From Pelotomaculum propionicicum (GTDB lineage: Bacteria; Bacillota; Desulfotomaculia; Desulfotomaculales; Pelotomaculaceae), in NCBI RefSeq assembly GCF_004369225.1, contig NZ_QFFZ01000024.1:1-51250 (forward strand): DNA of 51,250 nucleotides, written 5' to 3'. The notes beneath the pieces are model-generated. The model was not told the origin of the DNA. It worked only from the letters and a program-made list of their open reading frames with translations, and ran no database searches. Below, piece by piece: positions 33,272-40,165 of this stretch. Every line of letters starts with the position of its first letter. Position 1 is the first letter of the stretch. Both the position numbers and the translations under genes were made by a program.

Positions 33272-33895
33272 TCATCGGTCACTGGTTTTTTCATCTGAAA
33301 AATTTCTCAGGAAATCCTCCAGATAACCAGGCTTGGATTTTTCAGCCCTGATAATGGCTGCGGCATTACTCACCGCCCGGTCAATCACATCGTTAATAAT
33401 AATATAGTCATAACGCCAGGCAAAATTCATCTCACTTGCCACACAGGCCAGCCGCCTGGCAACCTCCCCCTCAGCATCGGCGCCGCGGGAGAGCAGGCGC
33501 AGTTTCAGATCGGATTTTGACGGCGGGACAATAAAAATCAGCACCGCTTCAGGGAATTTTTCCTTTACCTGCAGAGCACCCTGTATGTCAATTTCCAGGA
33601 TTATATCGTTGCCGCCGGCCAGCGTTTTCTGGACATACTGAAGCGGTGTCCCGTAATAGTTGCCGTAAACTTCAGCCCACTCCAGCAGCTGGCCGTCTTC
33701 GATCATTTTCTTAAATACGTCCCGCTTCAGGAAAAAGTAATGTTTCCCCTCGATCTCACCGCTTCTGGACGGCCTGGTCGTGGCGGAAACAGATAAGCGC
33801 AGGGAGGGAATTTCATTTAGCAGCGCCCTGCAGATGGTACCCTTCCCTGCCCCTGAAGGACCGGAAAAAACCAGCAGTAAACCTTTTCTGCCCAC
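33272..33895 (-). CDS. gmk: Guanylate kinase
   Basis: A 207-residue enzyme making GDP from GMP and ATP: P-loop FSGPSGAGKGTICRAL, SATTRPSRSGEIEGKHYFF for GMP, EWAEVYGNYYGTP, and ILEIDIQGALQVKEKFPEAV. The start is GTG 33895, 17 bases after remA; the ribosome binding site is weak. Confidence 0.96.
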   Translation of the reverse strand: MGRKGLLLVFSGPSGAGKGTICRALLNEIPSLRLSVSATTRPSRSGEIEGKHYFFLKRDVFKKMIEDGQLLEWAEVYGNYYGTPLQYVQKTLAGGNDIILEIDIQGALQVKEKFPEAVLIFIVPPSKSDLKLRLLSRGADAEGEVARRLACVASEMNFAWRYDYIIINDVIDRAVSNAAAIIRAEKSKPGYLEDFLRNFSDEKTSDR

Positions 33896-33911
33896 AACCG
33901 CCGCGCCGTCC

Positions 33912-34187
33912 TTAATCGGCGGGCTCCTCCGCCTGGGGTGAGGCCTCTTTGGACGCCAGGCGGTTGGCCACAGTTTCAGGCTGGACAGCTGAAAGGATCA
34001 CGTGGTCGCTGTCGGTAATTATGACAGCCCTGGTACGCCGCCCGTAGGTGGCGTCAATAAGCATCCCCCTGTCCCTGGCCTCCGTGATGATCCTTTTAAT
34101 AGGCGCCGACTCCGGACTTACGATGGAAATAATGCGATTGGCTGAGACAATGTTGCCGAAACCAATATTGATTAACTTGATCTCCAT
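33912..34187 (-). CDS. remA: RemA/DUF370 DNA-binding regulator
   Basis: A 91-residue protein: [60 protein letters not shown]. In Bacillus RemA activates matrix and osmoprotection genes by binding repeated sites. GGGAG lies seven bases before the ATG. The position before gmk and after yicC is conserved. The acidic C-terminal tail (SPQAEEPAD) is variable. Confidence 0.93.
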   Translation of the reverse strand: MEIKLINIGFGNIVSANRIISIVSPESAPIKRIITEARDRGMLIDATYGRRTRAVIITDSDHVILSAVQPETVANRLASKEASPQAEEPAD

Positions 34188-34215
34188 TTCTGCACTCCCT
34201 TCTTTAACCCGGGAC

Positions 34216-35094
34216 TTACTCCAGATTCTGAATCTGCTCCCTGATCTTTTCTATTTCACTTTTCACTTCAACAACAAGACGGCTTATTTCCAGGTCGTTG
34301 GCTTTTGACCCTATGGTGTTAATTTCCCTGTTCATTTCCTGCACTAAAAAGTCCAGCTTCCTGCCAACCGGCTGGTTTTCTTTAAGGCAGGCGTTTGCCT
34401 GTTTCAAATGGCTGTCCAGGCGCACCGTCTCTTCGGTAATATTCGAGCGGTCGGCAAAAACAGCAGCTTCAGCAGCCAGGCGCTCGGGGTCAAGGCTGCC
34501 GTCCTTGATAAAATCATTCAGCCGCGCCCTGAGCTTTTCCCGGTATTCCTCAACCACCAGAGGCGATCTTGCTCTGATCTGATCATTCAGCAGGGCCAAC
34601 TTCTCTATCCTTTGCCGCAGGTCAGTGGCCAGCTGCTCACCTTCCGCCTCCCTCATCAGGATCAGGTTGGCCAGAGCGGCCTCAACCGCCTCAAGAATAG
34701 CCGGCCATAACTTTTCAAGATCTTCGGCAGGCTCTTCCACCACCAGTACACCAGGCAGATCGGTAAGATATTTTATCTTAATGCTGCCTGCTATGTCAAG
34801 ACTTTCCTGGAGGTCTTTCACTGCCCTATAATACGCCGCGGCGAGCGCTTTGTCAACTTTAACCGCTACAGTTTTTTCACCGCATTCTTCCTGGCTGAGG
34901 AAGCCGTCCACCCGTCCCCGCGCAATTCGCGACTGGATTAATTTTTTAATGCGGTCTTCAAACAGGGAAAGGGAACGGGGCATGCGCAAAACCACTTCAC
35001 AAAAACGGTGGTTTACCGCTTTTAGCTCCACATTAAACTTTTTGCCGGGCGAACTGGCTTCTCCCCGGCCGTAACCAGTCATACTTTTAATCAA
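34216..35094 (-). CDS. YicC-family endoribonuclease
   Basis: A 292-residue protein of the YicC/YloC family, recently linked to RNA decay. It has the signature [15 protein letters not shown] at the start and [20 protein letters not shown] at the end, with a long helical middle. The start is TTG 35094 with GGTGGAG just upstream, giving the family's usual first residues. First gene of the yicC-remA-gmk-rpoZ-coaBC run. Confidence 0.93.
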   Translation of the reverse strand: MIKSMTGYGRGEASSPGKKFNVELKAVNHRFCEVVLRMPRSLSLFEDRIKKLIQSRIARGRVDGFLSQEECGEKTVAVKVDKALAAAYYRAVKDLQESLDIAGSIKIKYLTDLPGVLVVEEPAEDLEKLWPAILEAVEAALANLILMREAEGEQLATDLRQRIEKLALLNDQIRARSPLVVEEYREKLRARLNDFIKDGSLDPERLAAEAAVFADRSNITEETVRLDSHLKQANACLKENQPVGRKLDFLVQEMNREINTIGSKANDLEISRLVVEVKSEIEKIREQIQNLE

Positions 35095-35148
35095 TTCTCC
35101 ACCGCCTGTATGATTAACCTTTGCTTAGTATTATCTTTTACCATAAAT

Positions 35149-36342
35149 TTATTTTATCAACTTTAGCAGGCCGGCAATCCGGTTCAGGCCGTCTTCTATT
35201 TTTTCCATTGAACACACGTAGGAAAGGCGTATATAATTATCGTCTCCAAAAGCAATGCCCGGCACTATGGCCACCTGTGCTTCTTCCAGCAGGACGGACG
35301 CCAGATCTGTAGCGCCGCTGATAGTCCTCCCTTTGTAAGACTTACCGACGTAATGCTTAATACTCGGAAAAACATAAAACGAGCCGCCGGGTTTGAAGCA
35401 AGATATCCCCGGGATGGCGTTTAAACGCTCCAGTATGAAGTTTCTTCTCCGGCTATACTCAGCCATCATCAGCGCAACCGGCGCCTGATCGCCGCCAATG
35501 GCCGCCAGCGCGGCATCCTGGGCGATGGAAGTCGGGTTGGAAGTGGAGTGGCCCTGCAAAGCACCCATGGCTTTGGCCACAGGTTTGGCCGCCGCGGCGT
35601 AACCAATCCGCCAGCCGGTCATGGCGTAAGTCTTGGAAACACCGTTAATAACCACGGTGCGCTCCTTAAGACCAGGAGACAATGATGCTATACTCACCAG
35701 CTTGGTGCCGTTATAAATGAACTTTTCATAAATCTCATCAGATATAACCATAAAGTCATACTTTTCGATGACCGCCGCCAGCGCTCCAAGTTCATCGGCC
35801 GTGTATACGGCGCCGGTGGGGTTGCTGGGGCTGTTCAGGATCAGGAGCCTGGTCCGGTTGCTGATTGCCGCCTGCAGTTCGGCGGGAGTCAGCTTAAAAC
35901 CGTTCTCCTCCCTGGCCGGCACGATCCTGGCTTCCGCTCCGGCCAGCTTTATTTGTTCCAGATAACTAACCCAGTACGGCGCCGGCAGGATAACCTCGTC
36001 GCCCGGCTGTACCAGCACCTGCATGGCGTTGTACAGGGAATGCTTGGCCCCGGCGGAAACGACAATCTGGTCAGGCGTGTAATCCAGACCCTGATCTGTT
36101 TTTAGCTTGGTACAGATGACTTCTCTCAACTGGGAAGTCCCAGCTACAGGTGTGTATTTGGTTTTGCCCGCGCGGATAGCGGCAACGGCGGCCTCTTTGA
36201 TATGGTCCGGCGTGTCAAAATCCGGCTCACCGGCGGCAAAACTCACCACACTCATTCCCTTGGCTATCATCTCTTTCGCGACACTGTCGATGGCCAAAGT
36301 TGGGGACGGACTGATATTCAGCGCCCGGTTGGCTAACTTCAT
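35149..36342 (-). CDS. Class I PLP-dependent aspartate-type aminotransferase
   Basis: A 397-residue enzyme of the AspB/AspC Ib subgroup. Motifs: SFAAGEPDFDTPDHI, GAKHSLYNAMQ, NSPSNPTGAVYT, DEIYEKFIY and the PLP-lysine in NGVSKTYAMTGWRIGY, with a C-terminal IRLSYVCS arginine for the substrate carboxylate. ATG 36342 with AAGGGGG about 11 bases upstream gives a family-typical N-terminus. The 25-107 bases in front form a strongly structured leader. Substrate (Asp, aromatic or other) cannot be fixed from sequence alone. Confidence 0.93.
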   Translation of the reverse strand: MKLANRALNISPSPTLAIDSVAKEMIAKGMSVVSFAAGEPDFDTPDHIKEAAVAAIRAGKTKYTPVAGTSQLREVICTKLKTDQGLDYTPDQIVVSAGAKHSLYNAMQVLVQPGDEVILPAPYWVSYLEQIKLAGAEARIVPAREENGFKLTPAELQAAISNRTRLLILNSPSNPTGAVYTADELGALAAVIEKYDFMVISDEIYEKFIYNGTKLVSIASLSPGLKERTVVINGVSKTYAMTGWRIGYAAAAKPVAKAMGALQGHSTSNPTSIAQDAALAAIGGDQAPVALMMAEYSRRRNFILERLNAIPGISCFKPGGSFYVFPSIKHYVGKSYKGRTISGATDLASVLLEEAQVAIVPGIAFGDDNYIRLSYVCSMEKIEDGLNRIAGLLKLIK

Positions 36343-36366
36343 CGGAAATAATACCCCCTTTAATTT

Positions 36367-36450
36367 GGAAGGACGCGGCCTCATTGACGGTCTTCCCGGG
36401 ATCCTGCCGGACATCCTCGTCCGGCTTAATCCCGCGGCATTTTTTTGCCG
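36367..36450 (-). promoter_or_regulatory. Structured 5' leader of the aminotransferase gene
   Basis: Three hairpins in a row on the minus strand: CGGCA/TGCCG over an A-rich loop (36435-36450), a composite stem GGGAT/ATCCC enclosing GCCGGAC/GTCCGGC with loop GAGGAT (36398-36433), and GGAAGAC/GTCCTTCC with a bulge (36367-36397), ending about 25 bases before the ATG. No T-box sequence and no T-run terminator are seen. It may be an undescribed cis-regulatory RNA or simply a stable leader. Confidence 0.5.
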
Positions 36451-36662
36451 TATAGCCAGGCGCGTAATTAATTGTGTGGGATTTCCCTAAATAACTCGAA
36501 AATTCAATACCTTCCCAATAACTTCCTTCCTTTTGTCCTTTTTTCTGAAGATTACTCGTAAAATCTCTATTTTTACATTTTATCACTGGATTACAAACTT
36601 GCAATATTTTTTATATATTTTATATATAATTATGATATATTCAAGAATCCCGCCCCGCGTCG

Positions 36663-37007
36663 CTAGTCCCGAAGGCTTAAAATTCCATTCAGAAGCCAGC
36701 TGACAATACTTGTGATCAGCGCTCCCGCCATCGCGCCCCAAAAGGTGTAAACAGTGAAACCAGGCACCAGCCAGGACGCTATTAGAAAGGCCAGGGCATT
36801 TATCACCAGGATAAACAGCCCCAGGGTGAAAAAGGTTACCGGCAGGGTAAGCACCAGCAGCACCGGCCTGATAAACGTGTTGACCAGGCCCAGCACCAGG
36901 GCGGCCAGCAGGGCGGCAAAGAAACCGCTGATGTGAAACCCTGCCACAAAGTAATCCGCCACCAGCAAAGCCACACCGTTCAGCACTAGTGTGATTAACC
37001 ATTCCAT
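36663..37007 (-). CDS. Phage holin family 4 (PF04020-type) membrane protein
   Basis: A 114-residue protein with about four transmembrane helices (LITLVLNGVALLVADYFV, FFAALLAALVLGLVNTFIRP, LLVLTLPVTFFTLGLFILVI, WGAMAGALITSIVSWLLN) and the family signature NTFIRPVL and FFTLGLF. The family is named for holin similarity but is chromosomal and of unknown function. GAGGTG lies six bases before ATG 37007. It probably forms an operon with the small gene upstream (14-base gap). Confidence 0.85.
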   Translation of the reverse strand: MEWLITLVLNGVALLVADYFVAGFHISGFFAALLAALVLGLVNTFIRPVLLVLTLPVTFFTLGLFILVINALAFLIASWLVPGFTVYTFWGAMAGALITSIVSWLLNGILSLRD

Positions 37008-37020
37008 TACAATCACCTCA

Positions 37021-37293
37021 TTATGTTTTTTCTGTTTTTCCCAACTGTTCCCTCTGCAGGGCATTATGCAGTTCCATAAGGGGCGCCGCCACATGCAGCA
37101 GTTCTTTCTCCACCGCTTCCAGATCGTTTTCCCGCACCGCGCCGAGCAGGTGACCCATATGCTCCCCCGCGATCAAAGCCCAATCAAGCACAGGCCTGAG
37201 GTCATCCTTCTGCGCATCCCCGTGCTTGAGCCGGTTGATTTCGGCCTGCAGCAGCGTTTTCTTTAAGAAAGTATCATTTCCGGCCATATCCAT
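37021..37293 (-). CDS. Unrecognised small helical protein
   Basis: A 90-residue protein, not recognised. It is predicted mostly helical, soluble and charged, with LLQAEINRLKHGDAQKDDLR, WALIAGEHMGHLLGAVREND and VEKELLHVAAPLMELHNAL. Six histidines lie along the chain, which could be surface or metal ligands, but there are no cysteines. ATG 37293 with GGGGGG five bases upstream is preferred to the TTG at 37308. It sits 13 bases upstream of the holin-family gene, so co-expression is likely. Confidence 0.65.
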   Translation of the reverse strand: MDMAGNDTFLKKTLLQAEINRLKHGDAQKDDLRPVLDWALIAGEHMGHLLGAVRENDLEAVEKELLHVAAPLMELHNALQREQLGKTEKT

Positions 37294-37357
37294 GTCAACC
37301 CCCCGCAAAAATATAATATACCTTGCACTGAAATTTGTTTAATTCAAGCACTCTTTA

Positions 37358-37387
37358 TTGACAATTAGTATGTCACAATTATATTAT
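37358..37387 (+). promoter_or_regulatory. Sigma-A promoter of the FBP aldolase/phosphatase gene
   Basis: TTGACA (37358-37363) and TATTAT (37382-37387) with an 18-base spacer, about 100 bases before the ATG. A TATATT with 16-base spacing overlaps it. It is in the divergent gap between the helical protein gene and the FBP gene. Confidence 0.6.
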
Positions 37388-37494
37388 AAATAGAGAATAG
37401 TATATCATTATAGTTTTTCATGAAAACACATTAAAGAATATAGGGGTAAAAGCAGCACGTTTATTATAGCAAATCTTTTAAGGGAGGGTAAATA

Positions 37495-38595
37495 ATGGGC
37501 AAGAAAATCACCTTATCGGTCATCAAGGCGGACGTTGGTGGATTTGTGGGACACTCCAGCGTACACCCGGAATTACTGGAAACCGCCAGAGGTGTTTTGG
37601 CAGGCAGCCCGCTTCTGATTGACTTCCATGTAACCCACGTCGGCGATGACATTAACCTGATCATGACCCATGAAAACGGCAAGGATAACGGCAGTATACA
37701 CCAGTTGGCCTGGGACACGTTTTTGTCCTGCACCGGTGTGGCCAAGAAACTCAAATTGTACGGCGCCGGCCAGGACCTGCTGTCAGACGCCTTTTCGGGC
37801 AACGTCAAAGGAATGGGGCCCGGTGTGGCCGAACTGGAATTTGAAGAGCGCGGCAGCGAGCCTGTGATCGTGTTCATGGCCGACAAAACCGAACCCGGGG
37901 CCTGGAACCTGCCGCTCTACAAGATGTTCGCCGACCCTTTCAACACCATCGGGCTGGTCATCGACCCCAAAATGCACAAAGGTTTTTTATTTGAAATCCG
38001 CGACCTGATTGAGAACAAAAAAGTTACTTTTTCCTGCCCCGAAGAACTCTATGACATGCTGGTGTTCATAGGCGCGACGGGCCGTTACGTAGTCAAGTCA
38101 GTTTTCCAAAAAGAAACCAACGAAATAGTCGCCACCTCCAGCACCCAGCGCCTCAACCTGATGGCCGGGCGCTATGTGGGCAAAGACGACCCGGTCCTGC
38201 TGGTGCGCTGCCAGAGCGGTTTCCCGGCTGTGGGCGAGGCGCTGGAGCCTTTCGCCAACCCCCACCTGGTTTCCGGCTGGATGCGGGGCTCGCACAGCGG
38301 CCCGCTCATGCCCGTACCAGTCGCCATGTCAAACCCGACCCGCTTTGACGGGCCGCCCAGGGTGGCGGCTTTGGGCTTTCAGCTGTGCGGCGGCAAGCTG
38401 CTCGGCCCGCAGGATTTCTTCGCCGATCCATCTTATGATTTAGCCAGGCAAAAAGCTAATGAGATCGCCAACTACATACGCCGCATGGGCCCCTTCGAGC
38501 CGCACCGGCTGCACCTCAACGAAATGGAGTACACCACCCTGCCCGACGTAAGCAAGCGCCTCAAAGACCGCTTCGAAAAACTCCGCCTCAGCTAG
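37495..38595 (+). CDS. fbp: Bifunctional fructose-1,6-bisphosphate aldolase/phosphatase (archaeal type)
   Basis: A 366-residue gluconeogenic enzyme that condenses triose phosphates and dephosphorylates the FBP formed. Hallmarks: DVGGFVGHSSVHPE with metal ligands, FHVTHVGDDINLIMTHE, and Tyr227 and Lys230 (GRYVGKDDP), matching the catalytic Tyr/Schiff-base Lys of the Thermoproteus enzyme. Also WMRGSHSGPLMPVP and RFDGPPRVAALGFQL. Single-enzyme gluconeogenesis suits an organism growing on organic acids. AAGGGAGGG precedes the ATG, and it stands alone on the plus strand. Confidence 0.95.
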   Translation: MGKKITLSVIKADVGGFVGHSSVHPELLETARGVLAGSPLLIDFHVTHVGDDINLIMTHENGKDNGSIHQLAWDTFLSCTGVAKKLKLYGAGQDLLSDAFSGNVKGMGPGVAELEFEERGSEPVIVFMADKTEPGAWNLPLYKMFADPFNTIGLVIDPKMHKGFLFEIRDLIENKKVTFSCPEELYDMLVFIGATGRYVVKSVFQKETNEIVATSSTQRLNLMAGRYVGKDDPVLLVRCQSGFPAVGEALEPFANPHLVSGWMRGSHSGPLMPVPVAMSNPTRFDGPPRVAALGFQLCGGKLLGPQDFFADPSYDLARQKANEIANYIRRMGPFEPHRLHLNEMEYTTLPDVSKRLKDRFEKLRLS

Positions 38596-38656
38596 TCAAC
38601 CAGCAAACCGTAAAACCGGAGACGGTTCTTGCTGTTGCCTGGCAATTACTGTAAAA

Positions 38657-38712
38657 GGAAGCAAAAAGAACGTCCCTCTGCTTCCCTCTGCTTCGGGCGT
38701 TCCCTTGCTTCC
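38657..38712. repeat. Diverged GAAGCAA-type palindromic element
   Basis: GGAAGCAAAAAGAACGTCCC then TCTGCTTCCCTCTGCTTCGGGCGTTCCCTTGCTTCC: the same 20-base left half as at 11845, with the right half duplicated and altered. It lies between the FBP gene and cobT (convergent). Confidence 0.75.
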
Positions 38713-38722
38713 TTCTTTCATT

Positions 38723-39790
38723 TTATTTCAGGATTTTGTCTTCTTCCAGGTCTGAGACGCCTGCCTCGTCGAAGGAGGCCATCTCGTGCAGGATTTTGGT
38801 TGAAGCTTCGACCAGGTGCATGGTCAGGGCGGCCCCGGTCCCTTCACCTAGGCGCATGTTCAAGTGGATTAAAGGGACCAGCTGCAGCAAATCGAGCATC
38901 AGCCGGTGACCCTGTTCACCCGACAGGTGAGAGGCAAACATGTAGTCGCGGGCTTTGGGCTGCAGCTTGCAGGCAACCAGGGCCGCCGCCGTGGTAATAA
39001 AACCGTCTATTAAAACCGGCACCCGCCTGGCCGCCGCACCGAGTATAACCCCCGCCAGCCCGGCAATTTCCAGGCCGCCCACCTTGGACAAAACGTCCAG
39101 GCCATCCTTGGGGTCAGGCTTATTTATGGCCAGGGCTCTGGCAATAACCTCTCGCTTCGTTTTCATGACCTGGTCGTTGACCAGCGTCCCCCGACCGGTC
39201 ACATCTTCAGCGCTGTACCCTCCGAAAGCGGCTAAAATCGCACTGCTCGGCGTGGTGTTGCCAATGCCCATGTCGCCGACCGCCAGCAGGCTGGCGCCCC
39301 GCTCAATTTCTTCGACTGCCACTTCAATGCCAACTTCCAGCGCCCGCACAGCTTCAGCCACAGACAAGGCCGGTCCTTTGGCGATGTTGCCGGCGCCCGC
39401 CCTTACTTTTCGCTGCAGCACACCCGGAAAATCTACCGGGGAGACAACACCCACGTCTACTACCACTACCCGCGCACCCGCGTGCTTGGCCAGCACCCCG
39501 ATGCCGGCCACCCCCGTAAGAAACGCGGGCAGCATCTGGGCTGTGATCTCCTGAGGAGCGACGCTCACACCTTCCTCAACCACCCCGTGGTCCCCGGCCA
39601 TGATAATCACAGCCTTGTCGCCAATCACAGGCCTGGGGTCGCCGGTAATCCCAGCCAGCCGTACCACTATGTCCTCGAGCACACCGAGGCTTCCGGGCGG
39701 CTTGATCAGGCTGTCAAGGCGTTTTTGTGCCTGGTTCATCGCTTCTTGATCCAGGTCCCTTATCTCACCGATTGTTTTTTTCAGCAGCAT
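38723..39790 (-). CDS. cobT: Nicotinate-nucleotide:dimethylbenzimidazole phosphoribosyltransferase
   Basis: A 355-residue enzyme that activates the lower ligand base for cobalamin assembly. It has LIKPPGSLGVLEDIVVRLAG near the start, MAGDHGVVEEGVSVAPQEIT, GDMGIGNTTPSSAI, and RLGEGTGAALTMHLVEA with the catalytic glutamate. AAAGGGG precedes the ATG. It lies directly behind a cobalamin riboswitch and terminator, so B12 should repress it. No other cob genes are in the window. Confidence 0.96.
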   Translation of the reverse strand: MLLKKTIGEIRDLDQEAMNQAQKRLDSLIKPPGSLGVLEDIVVRLAGITGDPRPVIGDKAVIIMAGDHGVVEEGVSVAPQEITAQMLPAFLTGVAGIGVLAKHAGARVVVVDVGVVSPVDFPGVLQRKVRAGAGNIAKGPALSVAEAVRALEVGIEVAVEEIERGASLLAVGDMGIGNTTPSSAILAAFGGYSAEDVTGRGTLVNDQVMKTKREVIARALAINKPDPKDGLDVLSKVGGLEIAGLAGVILGAAARRVPVLIDGFITTAAALVACKLQPKARDYMFASHLSGEQGHRLMLDLLQLVPLIHLNMRLGEGTGAALTMHLVEASTKILHEMASFDEAGVSDLEEDKILK

Positions 39791-39825
39791 TTTAAAACCC
39801 CTTTCATATTAATGTTTTTGTTAAA

Positions 39826-39854
39826 TAAAAAACCACAGCCAATTAAGGCTGTGG
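39826..39854 (-). terminator. Intrinsic terminator between riboswitch and cobT
   Basis: CCACAGCC, loop TTAATT, GGCTGTGG then TTTTTT on the minus strand. It lies about 36 bases before the cobT start and about 50 bases after the riboswitch aptamer, so it is the expression platform (termination when B12 is bound, inferred). Confidence 0.88.
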
Positions 39855-39897
39855 ACTTTTCCATCATCCACCGGCTTACCCTTCGACGCGGGGTTTC

Positions 39898-40056
39898 CGT
39901 CCAGCAGGCAGGTCTCCTGGCTCTCGTTCATCACCATATCGCGCCTTCCCGGCAAAACCAGTGGCAAAAAAGCGGTATGGCTAGCGTTTACAGTGGCGGG
40001 ACCGCTCAGGTCTTACACCTGATTCCCTATTCTCCCTCGCGGGCACCTGCTGGGTT
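39898..40056 (-). ncRNA. Cobalamin riboswitch
   Basis: In leftward order the conserved blocks are AGGTGCC (40042-40048), GGGAATCAGGTGTAAGACCTG, CCCGCCACTG (39991-40000), the GCCACTGG repeat of the B12-box type, GGGAAGGCG, and GAGCCAGGAGACCTGCC (39907-39923). These match the AdoCbl aptamer consensus. It leads to the terminator and cobT. Confidence 0.93.
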
Positions 40057-40165
40057 TTATATTCTTTGTATTATACTTCCTTATTCTACACAATATATCA
40101 ACTTCCTGCCGCCGTTAAAAAATTCTTTCCAACTTGAGGGGAGAGGGGAAGCAGAGCGACGCTTC

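Noticed and set aside
36227-36604. 125-codon frame overlapping the aminotransferase start
   Set aside because: It runs through a structured RNA leader and the N-terminal coding region in another frame, with no ribosome binding site.
36343-36604. T-box leader for the aminotransferase gene
   Set aside because: No T-box core sequence and no antiterminator/terminator pair with a T-run.
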